From NCBI RefSeq assembly GCF_005893125.1, contig NZ_VCJS01000060.1, positions 1-62,670 of the forward strand: a stretch of 62,670 bases of DNA. The letters are read 5' to 3'. Made by a program: the position numbers and the translations under genes. How positions within the stretch are numbered: the first letter of the stretch is position 1; every line of letters begins with the position of its first letter. This stretch comes from Nonomuraea basaltis. Its GTDB lineage: Bacteria > Actinomycetota > Actinomycetes > Streptosporangiales > Streptosporangiaceae. Shown here piece by piece: positions 24,496 through 33,710 of this stretch. The notes beneath the pieces are model-generated. The model worked only from the letters and a program-made list of their open reading frames with translations, had not been told where the DNA came from and ran no database searches.

Positions 24496-25445
24496 TCGCC
24501 GCCGTCCTCGCGGTGTACGCAGTTCTCGCGACGACGCTGCTGCCTCGGCTGCTGGTGCGGGCGCGGTGGTCTGATCGCGCCCCCCGATTGGCGATCTCTC
24601 TATGGCTGGCCGCGTGCGCGTCCGCCATCGCCTCGGCGATCCTGGCGGCCGTGGCCACCGCCGTGCCCGCCGACACGATCGGGCATGGGCTGGCCAGCGT
24701 TATCGAGGCCTGCTTCGCCATGCTCGACAGCGGATTCGATCCCCTCGCGATGCCCATCGGAGCCTGGCTCGCCCTCCTCGCCGCAGCCTTGATCGTGGCC
24801 TGGGCCGCCTCCAGCGTGGGAGCGATGCTGTTCACCGCGTGGCGGGAGCGCCGACGGCACGCCGAGATGCTGCGCCTCCTCGGCCGCCGCGACGGCGCGT
24901 TGGGTGCGATCGTGCTGGAGTACGACGAGCCGCTGGTCTACTGCCTGCCCGGCCGCCAGGCCGAGACGGTGGTCACAACCGCCGCGCTGCGGTCGCTGCC
25001 CCCCGAATCCGTTGCCGCCGTCCTCGCCCATGAGCGGGCGCACCTCCGCGGCAGGCACCATCTGGTGCTGGCTCTGGCCGACGGCCTCAAGCGCGCGTTC
25101 CCTGGCCTGCCGCTGTTCGCCACGGCCAAGAAGGAAATCGTCCGCCTGGTCGAACTGCGGGCCGACGACGTGGCGGCCCGCCATCACCCGCGCATCCACA
25201 TCGCCGCCGCCCTGGTGAGTCTGGCCACGGGGCGCGCCCCCGCCTTCACGCTCGGCGCGGGCGGGGAGACGGCGCTGGCCCGGGTTCGCCGCATGCTCCA
25301 CCCGGCCATCCCCTTGTGCCGTCGCGAGAAGTTCACGGGCATGGCCGCTGTCGGCGTGCTGTTGGCCGGACCCGCGGCAGTTGCCCTTTTCCCCGGGCTC
25401 AGCGCCCTCGTCGCGCACCACTGCCACAATCTCTTCCTCCTTTGA
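24492..25445 (+). CDS. M56-family membrane metalloprotease (BlaR1-like, no sensor domain), copy 2
   Basis: 317 residues, the same length and layout as copy 1 at 17063: N-terminal membrane helices, HERAH zinc motif in VLAHERAHLRGRHH, ELRADDVAARHH downstream and a C-terminal membrane helix. No penicillin-binding domain. Starts with ATG overlapping the blaI stop (ATGA). Together with copy 1 it indicates duplication of the pair. Confidence 0.9.
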   Translation: MIAAVLAVYAVLATTLLPRLLVRARWSDRAPRLAISLWLAACASAIASAILAAVATAVPADTIGHGLASVIEACFAMLDSGFDPLAMPIGAWLALLAAALIVAWAASSVGAMLFTAWRERRRHAEMLRLLGRRDGALGAIVLEYDEPLVYCLPGRQAETVVTTAALRSLPPESVAAVLAHERAHLRGRHHLVLALADGLKRAFPGLPLFATAKKEIVRLVELRADDVAARHHPRIHIAAALVSLATGRAPAFTLGAGGETALARVRRMLHPAIPLCRREKFTGMAAVGVLLAGPAAVALFPGLSALVAHHCHNLFLL

Positions 25446-25532
25446 GACGGCAACCCGCCACCATCATCACTACAGCCGTTAGCAGTTAGGTCGCCTTCTG
25501 CATAGGCGACAAGGCGCTACCTGAACCGTCTT

Positions 25533-25551
25533 CTACGCGGGTGCGTAGTAC
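25533..25551. promoter_or_regulatory. BlaI-like operator upstream of the DUF5134 gene
   Basis: CTACGC-N7-TAGTAC, 9/12 arm matches; also a perfect 16-bp repeat CTACGC-GGGT-GCGTAG (25533-25548). An in-frame ATG at 25556 would give a leaderless start directly after it. Confidence 0.6.
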
Positions 25552-25669
25552 TTCCATGAGCGGGGCGGTCGCGGCCAGAGCCGTCCGGGCAGCGCGACGT
25601 GAGCACCACGGCTCGGACACTCTGCAGGCGTGGCTGTCCCGCCGGGGAACGCCGACGTGGGAGGTGGCG

Positions 25670-26497
25670 ATGGGCTGGTTGACAGCTCTGGTAGCGGTCG
25701 TGGCGGGAGTCCTCAGCGCGCTCCGGCTGGTATCCGTCAAGGGGTGGACCCGGTACGCGGCCGGAATCGAGCTGTTCATGGCCATCGGCATGGCACATAT
25801 GAGCCTGCCGGCGACGGCGGGCTCATTCGGGCAGTACGGGCTGTGGTGGGCCGCCGCGTTCGCTCTCACTGCGTTGGGGAGCACGGCGGCCGCGACCACC
25901 CATGCCCTTCGCCACGGCTGGCGCCACGGTATCCACTGGGCCCATCAGGTGCTCGCGAGCGGCGTGATGGTCATCATGGCGCTGATGGCCGTGCCCGCTT
26001 CCTCCACCGACACCGATCTGGCCCACGGGTCCATGGCTGGAATGCCGGGGATGGACATGGGGTCGATGCCGGGTATGGAGAGCCATTCGGCCGCCGCGGC
26101 TCAGGCGCATGCTCACACCTCTGCGGGCGCCGACCCCGTCTGGCGGGTCGCCTTCGCCGCACTGGCGGTGTATTTCCTGCTGTCCATGGCCGCATCGATA
26201 TGGACCTGGCTTCGAGGCGAGGGGCGATCGATCGCGGGGACGGGCGGGAAGAGCGGCCGGCCGGGCCGTGCGGTGCACCGCCTGCTCGTCACGCTGGACA
26301 GTGTCGTCGACCTGCTGGTGTACATGACCGCGTCTCTCTGGGCCCGGGCTCAGACCGCAGGCGGGGTGGCGTCTCCGCTCAACGCCGGAGCCCACCGCCG
26401 CAGACCAGGCGCGGACGCCTCGGCCGACGCCGCGTTCACCGCACATCTCGCCATGGCGACCAGCATGTCGGTCATGCTTTGGGCCATGGCCTCCTGA
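25670..26497 (+). CDS. DUF5134 membrane protein with Met/His-rich loop
   Basis: 275 residues, about seven membrane helices, with a periplasmic loop rich in Met and His (SMAGMPGMDMGSMPGMESH, then HAHTSAG), typical of copper-binding loops. DUF5134 is a family of unknown function. ATG 25670 is favoured by GGGAGGTGGCG just upstream; ATG 25556, right after the operator, would add an Arg-rich 38-residue N-terminus. The Met/His loop suggests copper handling at the membrane surface. Confidence 0.82.
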   Translation: MGWLTALVAVVAGVLSALRLVSVKGWTRYAAGIELFMAIGMAHMSLPATAGSFGQYGLWWAAAFALTALGSTAAATTHALRHGWRHGIHWAHQVLASGVMVIMALMAVPASSTDTDLAHGSMAGMPGMDMGSMPGMESHSAAAAQAHAHTSAGADPVWRVAFAALAVYFLLSMAASIWTWLRGEGRSIAGTGGKSGRPGRAVHRLLVTLDSVVDLLVYMTASLWARAQTAGGVASPLNAGAHRRRPGADASADAAFTAHLAMATSMSVMLWAMAS

Positions 26498-27110
26498 CCA
26501 CGGCGGCGTGCTCCGTCAAAGCGGGCCAGCGCGGCGGTCAGGTCGGTCGCGTGGGTGGTGAGTGCGGTGAGCACAACCGCATCCTCCAGGGCTTGGCAGG
26601 CGCCCTGGCCGAGTGCGGGTGTCATGGCGTGGCGGCGTCGCCGAGCAGCACCACGCGACCGGAGACGTACCGGGGCAAGGACGTGGCCAGGTGATAGATG
26701 TCGTGCCGCAGCAGCGCATCCGGTGGGGTGGCGGCCAGCACCGCCGGAATGGGATCGTGTCAGCCGGCGAACCGGTCGGCATGCGCGCCCTCCGGCGCGG
26801 TGCACCCGCTCGCGCGGCCTGGTCGGCGAGCATCCGGTGCAGGTCGCGATGCCCTCGCCCTCGACATGGGCCTGCTCAAGACCGGTTTGACCGGATTCGC
26901 ACTCCTGCTGCGTCCGGGCGCCGATTACCTGATCGCGATGCTGCCCGCCAGCGTGGTCTTTCGCTGTGGGATTGCCCGCCCTCTTCGTCGGCGCCACCGC
27001 CTCGGCGGTGCGCGCCGCCCCCGGCCAGCACGCCGGGACCGCCTCCGGCCCCGGCGGCAAAGGCCGCAGAGTCATCCCACTGGCCATGCCGTGACTGTGG
27101 CCGGCTTTTC
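26498..27110 (-). pseudogene. FAD-dependent monooxygenase remnant
   Basis: Pieces of a class A flavin monooxygenase lie in different minus-strand frames: PDALLRHDIYHLATSLPRYV and SGRVVLLGDAA, then (shifted) AMTPALGQGACQALEDAVVL, the FAD-binding GD motif region of the family. An upstream piece includes MASGMTLRPLPPGPEA. The C-terminus is cut where the DUF5134 gene begins on the other strand. Several frame changes make it inactive. Confidence 0.65.
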
Positions 27111-27132
27111 ATGGCGGTCGTCGCCACCGACG

Positions 27133-27462
27133 TCAAGTCGTAAAAGATCCCGTCGGCGTAACGCGCCTCACGCACGTCAACACGTATCCGATGCGATTTC
27201 GTGCCGTACCCAACACGTACGACATGAGCAGATCTTTCAGTTCTGCCTGGCTGATGGCCGGCCAGTACAAGTGCGTGCCGTCGACGGTCCCCCTCTCCAG
27301 AAACCCAGCGCGGTGAAGGGCATCCAGGGCCTTCAGGAGGATGACCGGGGTAGCGGGCGTCTCGTGTCGCAGATCCTCGAGGAGTTCCTGAACAGTGGCC
27401 GGGCGACCCCACTCCCACAGACGATTGATGATCACCGCTTCCAGCTCGCCGAACCGCCCCAC
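27133..27462 (-). CDS. Divergent BlaI/MecI/CopY-type repressor, orphan
   Basis: 109 residues. The N-terminal winged-helix frame is kept (FGELEAVIINRLWEWGRPATVQEL), but the recognition helix reads PATPVILLKALDALHRAGFL instead of the AYTTVMTVMDKL of copies 1 and 2, and the C-terminal dimerisation part is short and ends in an atypical basic tail. No M56 gene accompanies it. A strong BlaI-type operator (27481-27499) lies right before its GTG start at 27462. It may have altered DNA specificity or be decaying. Confidence 0.75.
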   Translation of the reverse strand: MGRFGELEAVIINRLWEWGRPATVQELLEDLRHETPATPVILLKALDALHRAGFLERGTVDGTHLYWPAISQAELKDLLMSYVLGTARNRIGYVLTCVRRVTPTGSFTT

Positions 27463-27480
27463 GAGACCATCCCATCCAGG

Positions 27481-27499
27481 CTCCTATGACACATAGTAG
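27481..27499. promoter_or_regulatory. BlaI-type operator of the orphan blaI gene
   Basis: CTCCTA-N7-TAGTAG, 11/12 arm matches, 18 bases upstream of the minus-strand GTG at 27462. Confidence 0.72.
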
Positions 27500-27829
27500 A
27501 CCATGGCGTGTGGTCCGACCGTTCCCGATTGCGCCGTCTCATGGGGAGATGGGAGAGCAGCGGGGCGCTGCCGCGACCTGCCCGATCGGCTTGGACACCA
27601 TCGGTGCCACCTCCTCGGCATGGCCGCTTTCACCTTTGATGGTCATCACGTTACGAGCGCACGCGGCAGCCGCCGGTCAGCGGCACGTGAGGATCATGTC
27701 AGGCATCGATATCCCTTTCGGCTCGTGCCGGCTGGGCAGGTCGCCTCCCCTCCCAGCCAGATGGCCGCACACGTCGATCGGCCGGCGCGCGACCCGCCTC
27801 CGCGCCGCAAGAGACGTGGAGGCGGGGCT
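27500..27829. other. Intergenic stretch, nothing recognised
   Basis: About 330 bases between the orphan blaI operator and the end of the hydrolase gene. No gene, hairpin or repeat stands out. Confidence 0.5.
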
Positions 27830-28687
27830 TCAGGCCGCTGCCGCGGCCGCCTGACGCCGTCCGCCGCGGAGCGGTACGACCTCCGGAGCGGCGGGCGGCA
27901 CCGCGATCGATGGCCGCGTGGGCGTCATGCCGCTCAGGTCCTTGACCAGGATGCGAAAGACGTCAGGATGGACGAGCATGCCGCTGTGGGTGGTTTCAAC
28001 CTTTTCGTGCCGGGCGTAGGGGTCCAGGCAGCTGCGCCAGCGCACGACCAGGTCGGTCTCGGTGTAGACCGAGGTGTAGGGCAAGCCGGGAAATGGGGCC
28101 GACAGGTCGGAGCGAAAGTCCTGGCAGCACTCCCCCACCAGGCAGGCGAATGACATCAGGCGTGGCACGCCGAGGGTCCCGGCCAGGCCCAAGATGGTCA
28201 GCTGGGTGACCAGGACGCGGCTGGCCGCGACCATGTCCGTGAGAGGGCTGGCAAGCGCGACCACCCCAGCCACCAACTCGGGATGGCGCACCGCGGCGAC
28301 GCGGGCGAACTGGCCGCCGCGGCTGTGCGCGACGACGGCGACCGGACGGCCGTGCTCATCGGCCATCCGCTGCAGGGAACGGGTGACACCCGCCATAGTG
28401 CGCTCCCCGCAGTCGAAGCCGTACCGGACCGGCGCGAGAGCAGGGCGGCATCCCGCGCGCTCCAGCCACCGGCGCATGGGCTCGAACAGCACGGGCACGC
28501 TGGCCAGACCCCCCACCAGCAGCACCGGAAGGCCGTCCCCGTCGAACGGCGGCAAGAGGTAGTCGGGGTCGTCGCAAAGGTCGAGCCAGCCCTGGAAGAG
28601 CCGTTCCCGCCGGACGGCCGGCCGGGGAATCCAGTCATCGACGAGCTTCTCCACCACCCGCCGACTCTTGAGAACACGTGCACGCAC
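27830..28687 (-). CDS. Alpha/beta hydrolase (esterase/lipase-like)
   Basis: 285 residues. Nucleophile elbow VVAHSRGGQFAR (G/A-x-S-x-G type), oxyanion region LVGGLASVPVLFEPM, catalytic Asp likely near YTETDLVVRW and His in ETTHSGMLVHPDV. Soluble with a hydrophobic stretch near residue 180. GTG 28687 is chosen since AGAGG precedes it and upstream codons run into the neighbouring remnant. It is the last gene of the minus-strand lipid cluster and could hydrolyse a thioester or ester intermediate. Confidence 0.85.
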   Translation of the reverse strand: MRARVLKSRRVVEKLVDDWIPRPAVRRERLFQGWLDLCDDPDYLLPPFDGDGLPVLLVGGLASVPVLFEPMRRWLERAGCRPALAPVRYGFDCGERTMAGVTRSLQRMADEHGRPVAVVAHSRGGQFARVAAVRHPELVAGVVALASPLTDMVAASRVLVTQLTILGLAGTLGVPRLMSFACLVGECCQDFRSDLSAPFPGLPYTSVYTETDLVVRWRSCLDPYARHEKVETTHSGMLVHPDVFRILVKDLSGMTPTRPSIAVPPAAPEVVPLRGGRRQAAAAAA

Positions 28688-28692
28688 AGGTC

Positions 28693-29132
28693 TTACCTCT
28701 CTCCGACAGCAACGGGTTGGACGGCCGGCTCGCACAGGGAAGCGGGCCAGAGCCGGGAAAGATCGTCGAGTCCGGTCAGCTCCGCGTCACCGTGGAAGCT
28801 CACGACGACGCGGTCTCGAAGGCTCATGAGCATCACCGACACGCCGTGCCGGTGGGGCGGGAAATTGATCCCGACGATCGTGTGCAGGGGTCGTCCGGCC
28901 AGTGTGAGCCGGGTTCGGGCGCCCTGACATGTGCCTGCCCAGGTCGATCGGATGATCGACCTCCCAGCCGCGCCCTCCGGGGAAGCGTCCGGCGCAGGCC
29001 GAGCAGGAGGTCGAGCCTGGCGGCGACATGTGCCCTGAGCTCGTCGATGGTCGGTGGAGCGCCGGCAAAGAGCAGGATGCCGCCCATCCTGGGCTGTAGC
29101 GAGGAATGATCCGTAGGAATCAATCGGGTCAT
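28693..29132 (-). pseudogene. Wax ester synthase/DGAT-type acyltransferase, internally deleted
   Basis: The start MTRLIPTDHSSLQPRMGGIL resembles WS/DGAT N-termini and runs for about 60 residues; the conserved catalytic HHxxxDG region is absent. After frame changes the C-terminal part is readable as VGINFPPHRHGVSVMLMSLR followed by DRVVVSFHGDAEL and a stop at 28693. A large central deletion plus frameshifts make it inactive. It once belonged to the surrounding acyl-chain gene set. Confidence 0.65.
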
Positions 29133-29145
29133 CGGAACATCACCT

Positions 29146-29649
29146 TCAGGCGGCCGGCCGCTGGTAGCCGCCACGGTGCCAGATCAGTGGCTCGCCCTGG
29201 CGGTCGCGCAGGGAGAGGACCTCGCCGATCACGACGGTGTGGTCGCCGGACGGCATGGCGTCGTACACACGGCAGGTGAGCCAGCCCATGGCCTGGCGCA
29301 GCACCGGGGATCGGTCGATGAGCTCGTAGTCGACCGCGGCGAACTTGTCCTCGGCGGACCGCCGGGCGGCGAACGCCCGGGAGACCTCCGCCTGCCCGGT
29401 GTGCAGCAGGTTGACCGCGAAGTGGTCGTTGCCGCGGATGGCTCTCAGTGTCGCCGACTCGTTGCCGATGCAGACCAGCAGCAGGAGCGGGTCCAGGGAG
29501 ACCGAGCAGACCGTGCTGGCCGTCATGCCGGCCATCCCCGCGTCTCCGGCCGTGGTGATGACGCAGACGCCCTTGGGGAGCCGGCCGAACAGGTCGCGAT
29601 AGGAGCGGGTGTCGGGACGACCTGCATCGACGAGGGTGAGTGCCGTCAT
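29146..29649 (-). CDS. Flavin reductase-like FMN-binding protein
   Basis: 167 residues of the flavin reductase-like (HpaC/RutF) fold. The opening FGRLPKGVCVITTAGDAGMAG and the core GMTASTVCSVSLDPLLLLVC with HFAVNLLHTGQ are family hallmarks. It would supply reduced FMN or FAD to a partner oxygenase, or act itself as a reductase. One base separates it from the SRPBCC gene stop. No obvious flavin monooxygenase remains in the cluster, so its partner may be elsewhere. Confidence 0.9.
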   Translation of the reverse strand: MTALTLVDAGRPDTRSYRDLFGRLPKGVCVITTAGDAGMAGMTASTVCSVSLDPLLLLVCIGNESATLRAIRGNDHFAVNLLHTGQAEVSRAFAARRSAEDKFAAVDYELIDRSPVLRQAMGWLTCRVYDAMPSGDHTVVIGEVLSLRDRQGEPLIWHRGGYQRPAA

Positions 29650-29650
29650 G

Positions 29651-30115
29651 TCAGCCTCCCACTTCGGCCGGGACGAGGAAGGTGGTGGCCGCGCCGGTCA
29701 GTCCGGTCAAGATGTGCTGGAGGTTCTCGATCAGCGTGCGCTCGGCTATCGGGTCGATGATCGGGGCGAGGCTGGGCATGCCCAGGTCGAAGGCGGCGTC
29801 GAACTCGATCACGACGTCCGGGCCGGACTGCTCGACCTTCCACGCGCCGTCGAAGCGGTCGAAGTCGCCGTCGGTCTGGGCAAAGGTGATGGTGCGATCG
29901 GCGGCGTTCACGATGTCGCGCTCGGACCAGCGCAGGACGCCGTTGCGGAAGGTGACCGCCCAGTCCGAGTCGAGCGCGCCGTCGGAGGCGGGGGAAACCG
30001 TCACTTCACGTACGGCGTGGGTGAACTCGGGGTAGCGCTCGAACGCGGCCAGCGTGGCGAAGACGGCGTCGGCGTCGGCCGTGAGGACGAGGGCTTTCAG
30101 GATGACCTGTCGCAT
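29651..30115 (-). CDS. SRPBCC (polyketide cyclase/START-like) protein
   Basis: 154 residues. The START-like fold is indicated by ADAVFATLAAFERYPEFTHAV and a long C-terminal helix with IAERTLIENLQHILTGL. Such proteins bind hydrophobic ligands and some act as aromatases or cyclases. The ATG at 30115 overlaps the stop of the aminotransferase gene by one base (TGATG). In this cluster it may bind or shape the acyl or amine product. Confidence 0.85.
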   Translation of the reverse strand: MRQVILKALVLTADADAVFATLAAFERYPEFTHAVREVTVSPASDGALDSDWAVTFRNGVLRWSERDIVNAADRTITFAQTDGDFDRFDGAWKVEQSGPDVVIEFDAAFDLGMPSLAPIIDPIAERTLIENLQHILTGLTGAATTFLVPAEVGG

Positions 30116-31356
30116 CAGAAGAGTCCTTTCACAGTGGTGGCGGCGTCGTCGAAAGCGGTCAGCAGCCAGGTGAGGTCGGTGTCGGTGAGCACTGCGGGCG
30201 GTGTGAGGCGGATGACTTTGTGGGCGTTGAGGCTGTGGTTGACCAGCACCCCGCGGTCGAGGAGTTCCAGGACGAAGGCGCCGGCGACATGCTCGTCGCG
30301 CAACTCCAGGCCGATGAGCAGCCCCGCGCCGCGGACCTCGGTGACAAGGTCGGGGCATCGGTCGGCGACGATGCGGGCCAGCTCGCTGTACAGGAGTTCT
30401 CCCAGGTCGGCGGCGCGCTGGACCAGGCCCTCGCGCTCGATGGTCTCGACCGCCGCCCGGGCGGCGGCCATGGCGATGGGCGAGGCGGCGAAGGTGGAGG
30501 TGTGCAGGAACGGGTCGCGGCCGAAGGGCGCGTAGGCGGCGTCGGTGGCGACCATGGCGGCGACCGGCACCACTCCTCCGGACAGGCCCTTGCCGACGAG
30601 CATGACGTCAGGGGTGACGCCTTCGCGGTCGGCTCCCCACCACTGTCCGAGCCTGCCGAGCCCGGTCTGGATCTCGTCGAGGACGAAGAACGCACCGTTC
30701 TGGCGGCAGATCCGCTGGACGTCGGTCAGGTAGCCGTGCGGCGGGATGATGACGCCGCCTTCACCCTGCACCGGCTCCACTACCACGCAGGCGTCGGGGC
30801 TGATGGCCTCGGCCAGCGCGGCGGCGTCTCCGTACGGCACGTGGGTCACGTCCGGCAGCAGCGGCCGGAACGGAGCCTGGTAGAGCTCCTTGGCGGTCAG
30901 CGACAGCGCGCCCATGGTCTTGCCGTGGTAGCCGCCGGCGGCGGAGATCAGCCGGGTCTTGCCGTGGGCGCGGGCCAGCTTGATGGCGGCTTCGGTGGCC
31001 TCGGCGCCGGAGTTGACGAAGTGCACCCGGTCCAGCCCTTCCGGGGTGATGCCGGTCAGCGCCTCGGAGGCCCAGGCGGCGGCCGGCTCCAGCAGCAGCC
31101 GGGTCGACATGGGATGCGTGCGGACCTGCGTGACGACGGCCTCGACCACGGCGGGGTGGGTGTGCCCGACCAGGAACACTCCGTACCCGCCACAGTCCAG
31201 GTAGCGTCGCCCCTCGGCGCCGAAGACGTGTGCTCCGTGCGAGGACAGCTCCAGCTGGCCGCCGGTCATCTCCGACAGCCGGGCCCGTCCCTTGCTCAGG
31301 TGACGGCGGTAGAGATCCAGCACTGCCGCCGCCGGGTGGTCCAGTTGCTCGGTCAT
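30115..31356 (-). CDS. Class III PLP aminotransferase (acetylornithine/GABA type)
   Basis: 413 residues, full length for the family. FVNSGAEATEAAIKLARA, the cofactor Asp in FVLDEIQTGLGRLG, the PLP lysine in MLVGKGLSGGVVPVAA and HTSTFAASPIAMAAA are all present. It transfers an amino group to an aldehyde or keto acid. It overlaps the reductase gene by four bases, so reductase and aminotransferase are made together, matching the fatty aldehyde to amine step carried out by the bifunctional TamH enzyme of tambjamine biosynthesis. Confidence 0.9.
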   Translation of the reverse strand: MTEQLDHPAAAVLDLYRRHLSKGRARLSEMTGGQLELSSHGAHVFGAEGRRYLDCGGYGVFLVGHTHPAVVEAVVTQVRTHPMSTRLLLEPAAAWASEALTGITPEGLDRVHFVNSGAEATEAAIKLARAHGKTRLISAAGGYHGKTMGALSLTAKELYQAPFRPLLPDVTHVPYGDAAALAEAISPDACVVVEPVQGEGGVIIPPHGYLTDVQRICRQNGAFFVLDEIQTGLGRLGQWWGADREGVTPDVMLVGKGLSGGVVPVAAMVATDAAYAPFGRDPFLHTSTFAASPIAMAAARAAVETIEREGLVQRAADLGELLYSELARIVADRCPDLVTEVRGAGLLIGLELRDEHVAGAFVLELLDRGVLVNHSLNAHKVIRLTPPAVLTDTDLTWLLTAFDDAATTVKGLF

Positions 31357-32408
31357 GCGGCCACCCTCCGTGCCAGGCCCTTGGCCTCGGCGTAGTAGCG
31401 CAGGGAGGCGACGAAGGCGCCCTCGAGCTCGGCCGGCGTCAGCGCGGCGAGACCCGGCACGCGATCACAGCAGCACGCGAACGGCTCGGGCGTGCAGAAC
31501 AGCACGGTCATGGCGAGCATGTCGTCGAAGCGCCTGCGCTGCTTGTCCGGAAGCGGGTCGATGAAGACCGGCCGGATCAGCCGGTCGACCATGTCCTGGG
31601 AGACCAGCCGGGGCAAGTCCAGCTCCAGGCCCAGACTCCGGCCGGTCTCCAGCGCCAGCTCGACGATCCGGCCCGCGGTGAGAGCCGCCTCGCCCGCGGT
31701 GATCCAGTAGTCGCCGCCCACTGTGCCGGCCTGGGTGCCGGCCCGTACCAGGCCGGCGATGGCGCGGGCGAGCAGGTCCTGGGGGATGAAATCGACGCGG
31801 GCGTCCGGCCGGAGCGGGACCAGGGGCAGGGCGTTCTTCAGCATCGCGCCGGCGATGCCGTGCAGGCCCTGGAACTGGGCGATCCGGCCGGTGACCGAGT
31901 CGCCGATGACGACCGAGGGCCGGATGATGTTCGCGGCCACGCCGGATTCGCGCACCAGATGCTCGGCGGCGCGTTTGCTGTCGAGGTAGACCTCGGGCCG
32001 CGCGGTGCTGCCGGTGTCGCGGGCCAGGTCCTTGCGGGCCACGAACGCCGTGCTGACGTGGTGCAGGGGCACCCCGGCCCGCTCGGCCAGCGCGAGGATC
32101 TCGGCGGTGCCGCGGACGTTCAGGTCCTCGGTGGCGCCCTTGTCCACGCTGAATCCGGTGATCGCGGCGCAGTGCACGATCGCGTCGATCCGGCCCGCCA
32201 GGTCGTCGTACTCCTCGCGGTCCAGGCCGAACCGGGGCGCGGTGAGGTCGCCGCGGATGCCGAGCACGCCCCGGCCGGTCACCGGCTTGCGGTGCGTCAG
32301 GCAGATGATGTTGTGATCGCCGAGCTGCTCCAGCAGCGCCTGCCCGACGACGCCGCCGGCGCCGGTCAGCAGGACGGTACGGCGGTTCGTGAAGTTGATG
32401 ATCGACAT
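31353..32408 (-). CDS. NAD(P)-dependent thioester-reductase-like SDR
   Basis: 351 residues, extended short-chain dehydrogenase of the fatty acyl-CoA/thioester reductase type. Nucleotide motif LLTGAGGVVGQALL, then HCAAITGFSVDKG, catalytic Ser in HVSTAFVARKD and the YxxxK pair in VYLDSKRAAEHL, followed by NIIRPSVVIGDS. Relatives reduce acyl-CoA or acyl-ACP to an aldehyde. With the coupled aminotransferase it would turn an acyl thioester into an amine. No adenylation or carrier domain is fused. Confidence 0.87.
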   Translation of the reverse strand: MSIINFTNRRTVLLTGAGGVVGQALLEQLGDHNIICLTHRKPVTGRGVLGIRGDLTAPRFGLDREEYDDLAGRIDAIVHCAAITGFSVDKGATEDLNVRGTAEILALAERAGVPLHHVSTAFVARKDLARDTGSTARPEVYLDSKRAAEHLVRESGVAANIIRPSVVIGDSVTGRIAQFQGLHGIAGAMLKNALPLVPLRPDARVDFIPQDLLARAIAGLVRAGTQAGTVGGDYWITAGEAALTAGRIVELALETGRSLGLELDLPRLVSQDMVDRLIRPVFIDPLPDKQRRRFDDMLAMTVLFCTPEPFACCCDRVPGLAALTPAELEGAFVASLRYYAEAKGLARRVAA

Positions 32409-32419
32409 GCGTTCTCCCC

Positions 32420-33568
32420 TCAGGCCACGCGCAGCGGGTGGCCGGTGACGTAGTCGCACAGCGCCTGGGACATGCGGGTGCGGGACGGCGGGTGGAACAT
32501 CAGCGCGGCCGAGGCGGCCGACAGGTAGGCGACGTCGCCGGAGCCGATGTAGGACATACCGCCGAGCAGCTCCACCGCGCGGCGCGTGATGCGCCCGATG
32601 GCGTCCTGGACGGCGTAGCGGGTGACCAGGGCCTTGGCGAACATGTCCTGGCCGCGCTCGCCGTCGCCCATCGCATGGGCGACGCCTTCCAGCGTGGTCA
32701 TGGCGGCGTCGGCCTCGATGATCAGGGCGACCCGCTCCACCGCGTCGGCCTTGCCGGCTGCCAGCACCTTCTCGGCCAGCGCGCTCGCGACCCCGAGGTA
32801 GGAGGCGGTGACCAGCAGCTCGAACCACAGGAAGCCGCTGGCCTGCAGCTCGTCCAGTTGCTGGTCCTCGGTGGTCTCCGTCATGACGACGAGATCCTGC
32901 GGGACCTCGACGTCCTTCAGTACGACCTCGTCGCTTTCGGCGCCGGCCAGCACGAAGCTGTTCCAGAACGGCTTGACCTCGATGCCGGGGCTGCCCGCGG
33001 GAATGAGGGCGACGGCCAGCTGGTCGCGCCCGTGCTCGTCGGTGACCGCCACGGAAGCGGTGAGCAGGTCCATCGAGCGGGACAACGTGCAGGGCTTCTT
33101 GGACCCCGACACCACCAGGGTGGTCCCGCGCCGCACGGCATGCAGGGTCGGCGACAGGATGGCGGCGCCGGTGCGGCCTTCTGCGAAGCCGGAGGCGAGC
33201 AGAAGGTTGTCCTTGGCGATGGCCTCCAGCAGCATCCACTCGAGGCCGTCGCTGCCGATGCTGGCTTCGACCAGGCTGGCGACGGAGAAGTGGTGCATGG
33301 TGGAGGCGACCGCGAGCGAGGGCGAGCGGCTGCCGATGGCCCGCTGGATGCGCATGGCCTGCAAGGGTGTGGCGCCCAGGCCGCCGTGCTCGGCCGGGAC
33401 CAGCAGGCCGGGCCCTCGGACCGCCTTGAACGCGGATAGGGCCGGGTTGCCGGGCTGCTCCAGGTCGGTGAGGCTGTGCCGGGTCAGCTCGGCGTCGAGG
33501 CCGGGCAGGAATTCCTGGAGCGTTTCCCGCTCTTTTTCCATGAACCTCATGCTTGCTCCGTGACTCAT
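32420..33568 (-). CDS. Acyl-CoA dehydrogenase family protein
   Basis: 382 residues with N-terminal helical, beta and C-terminal helical domains of the family: LLVPAEHGGLGATPLQAMRI at the front, LLASGFAEGRTGAAI in the middle and AVELLGGMSYIGSGDVAYLS near the end. Some flavin and catalytic-base positions look divergent, so the reaction may be desaturation of a carrier-bound acyl chain or another oxidation. It sits first in the gene run toward the hydrolase; TamP in tambjamine pathways is a comparable enzyme. Confidence 0.88.
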   Translation of the reverse strand: MSHGASMRFMEKERETLQEFLPGLDAELTRHSLTDLEQPGNPALSAFKAVRGPGLLVPAEHGGLGATPLQAMRIQRAIGSRSPSLAVASTMHHFSVASLVEASIGSDGLEWMLLEAIAKDNLLLASGFAEGRTGAAILSPTLHAVRRGTTLVVSGSKKPCTLSRSMDLLTASVAVTDEHGRDQLAVALIPAGSPGIEVKPFWNSFVLAGAESDEVVLKDVEVPQDLVVMTETTEDQQLDELQASGFLWFELLVTASYLGVASALAEKVLAAGKADAVERVALIIEADAAMTTLEGVAHAMGDGERGQDMFAKALVTRYAVQDAIGRITRRAVELLGGMSYIGSGDVAYLSAASAALMFHPPSRTRMSQALCDYVTGHPLRVA

Positions 33569-33660
33569 CCGGTGGGCTTCTTTCTGTGACTAACGCTATT
33601 GGTGTGCCCTCCAGAGATCTGGAAGGCGTCATGCATCGCTGTGTTAAGAAAATGAAAGGA

Positions 33661-33692
33661 GCGGCCTCCGACGAAACTTCGTCGAAGGCCGC
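33661..33692 (-). terminator. Hairpin downstream of the MMPL gene
   Basis: A 15-bp stem (33661-33675 with 33678-33692, one mismatch) of G/C-rich arms around CGACGAA/TTCGTCG, immediately after the MMPL stop on the minus strand. It probably separates the MMPL operon from the acyl-CoA dehydrogenase operon. Confidence 0.65.
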
Positions 33693-33710
33693 TGCATTAG
33701 CACAAGAGCT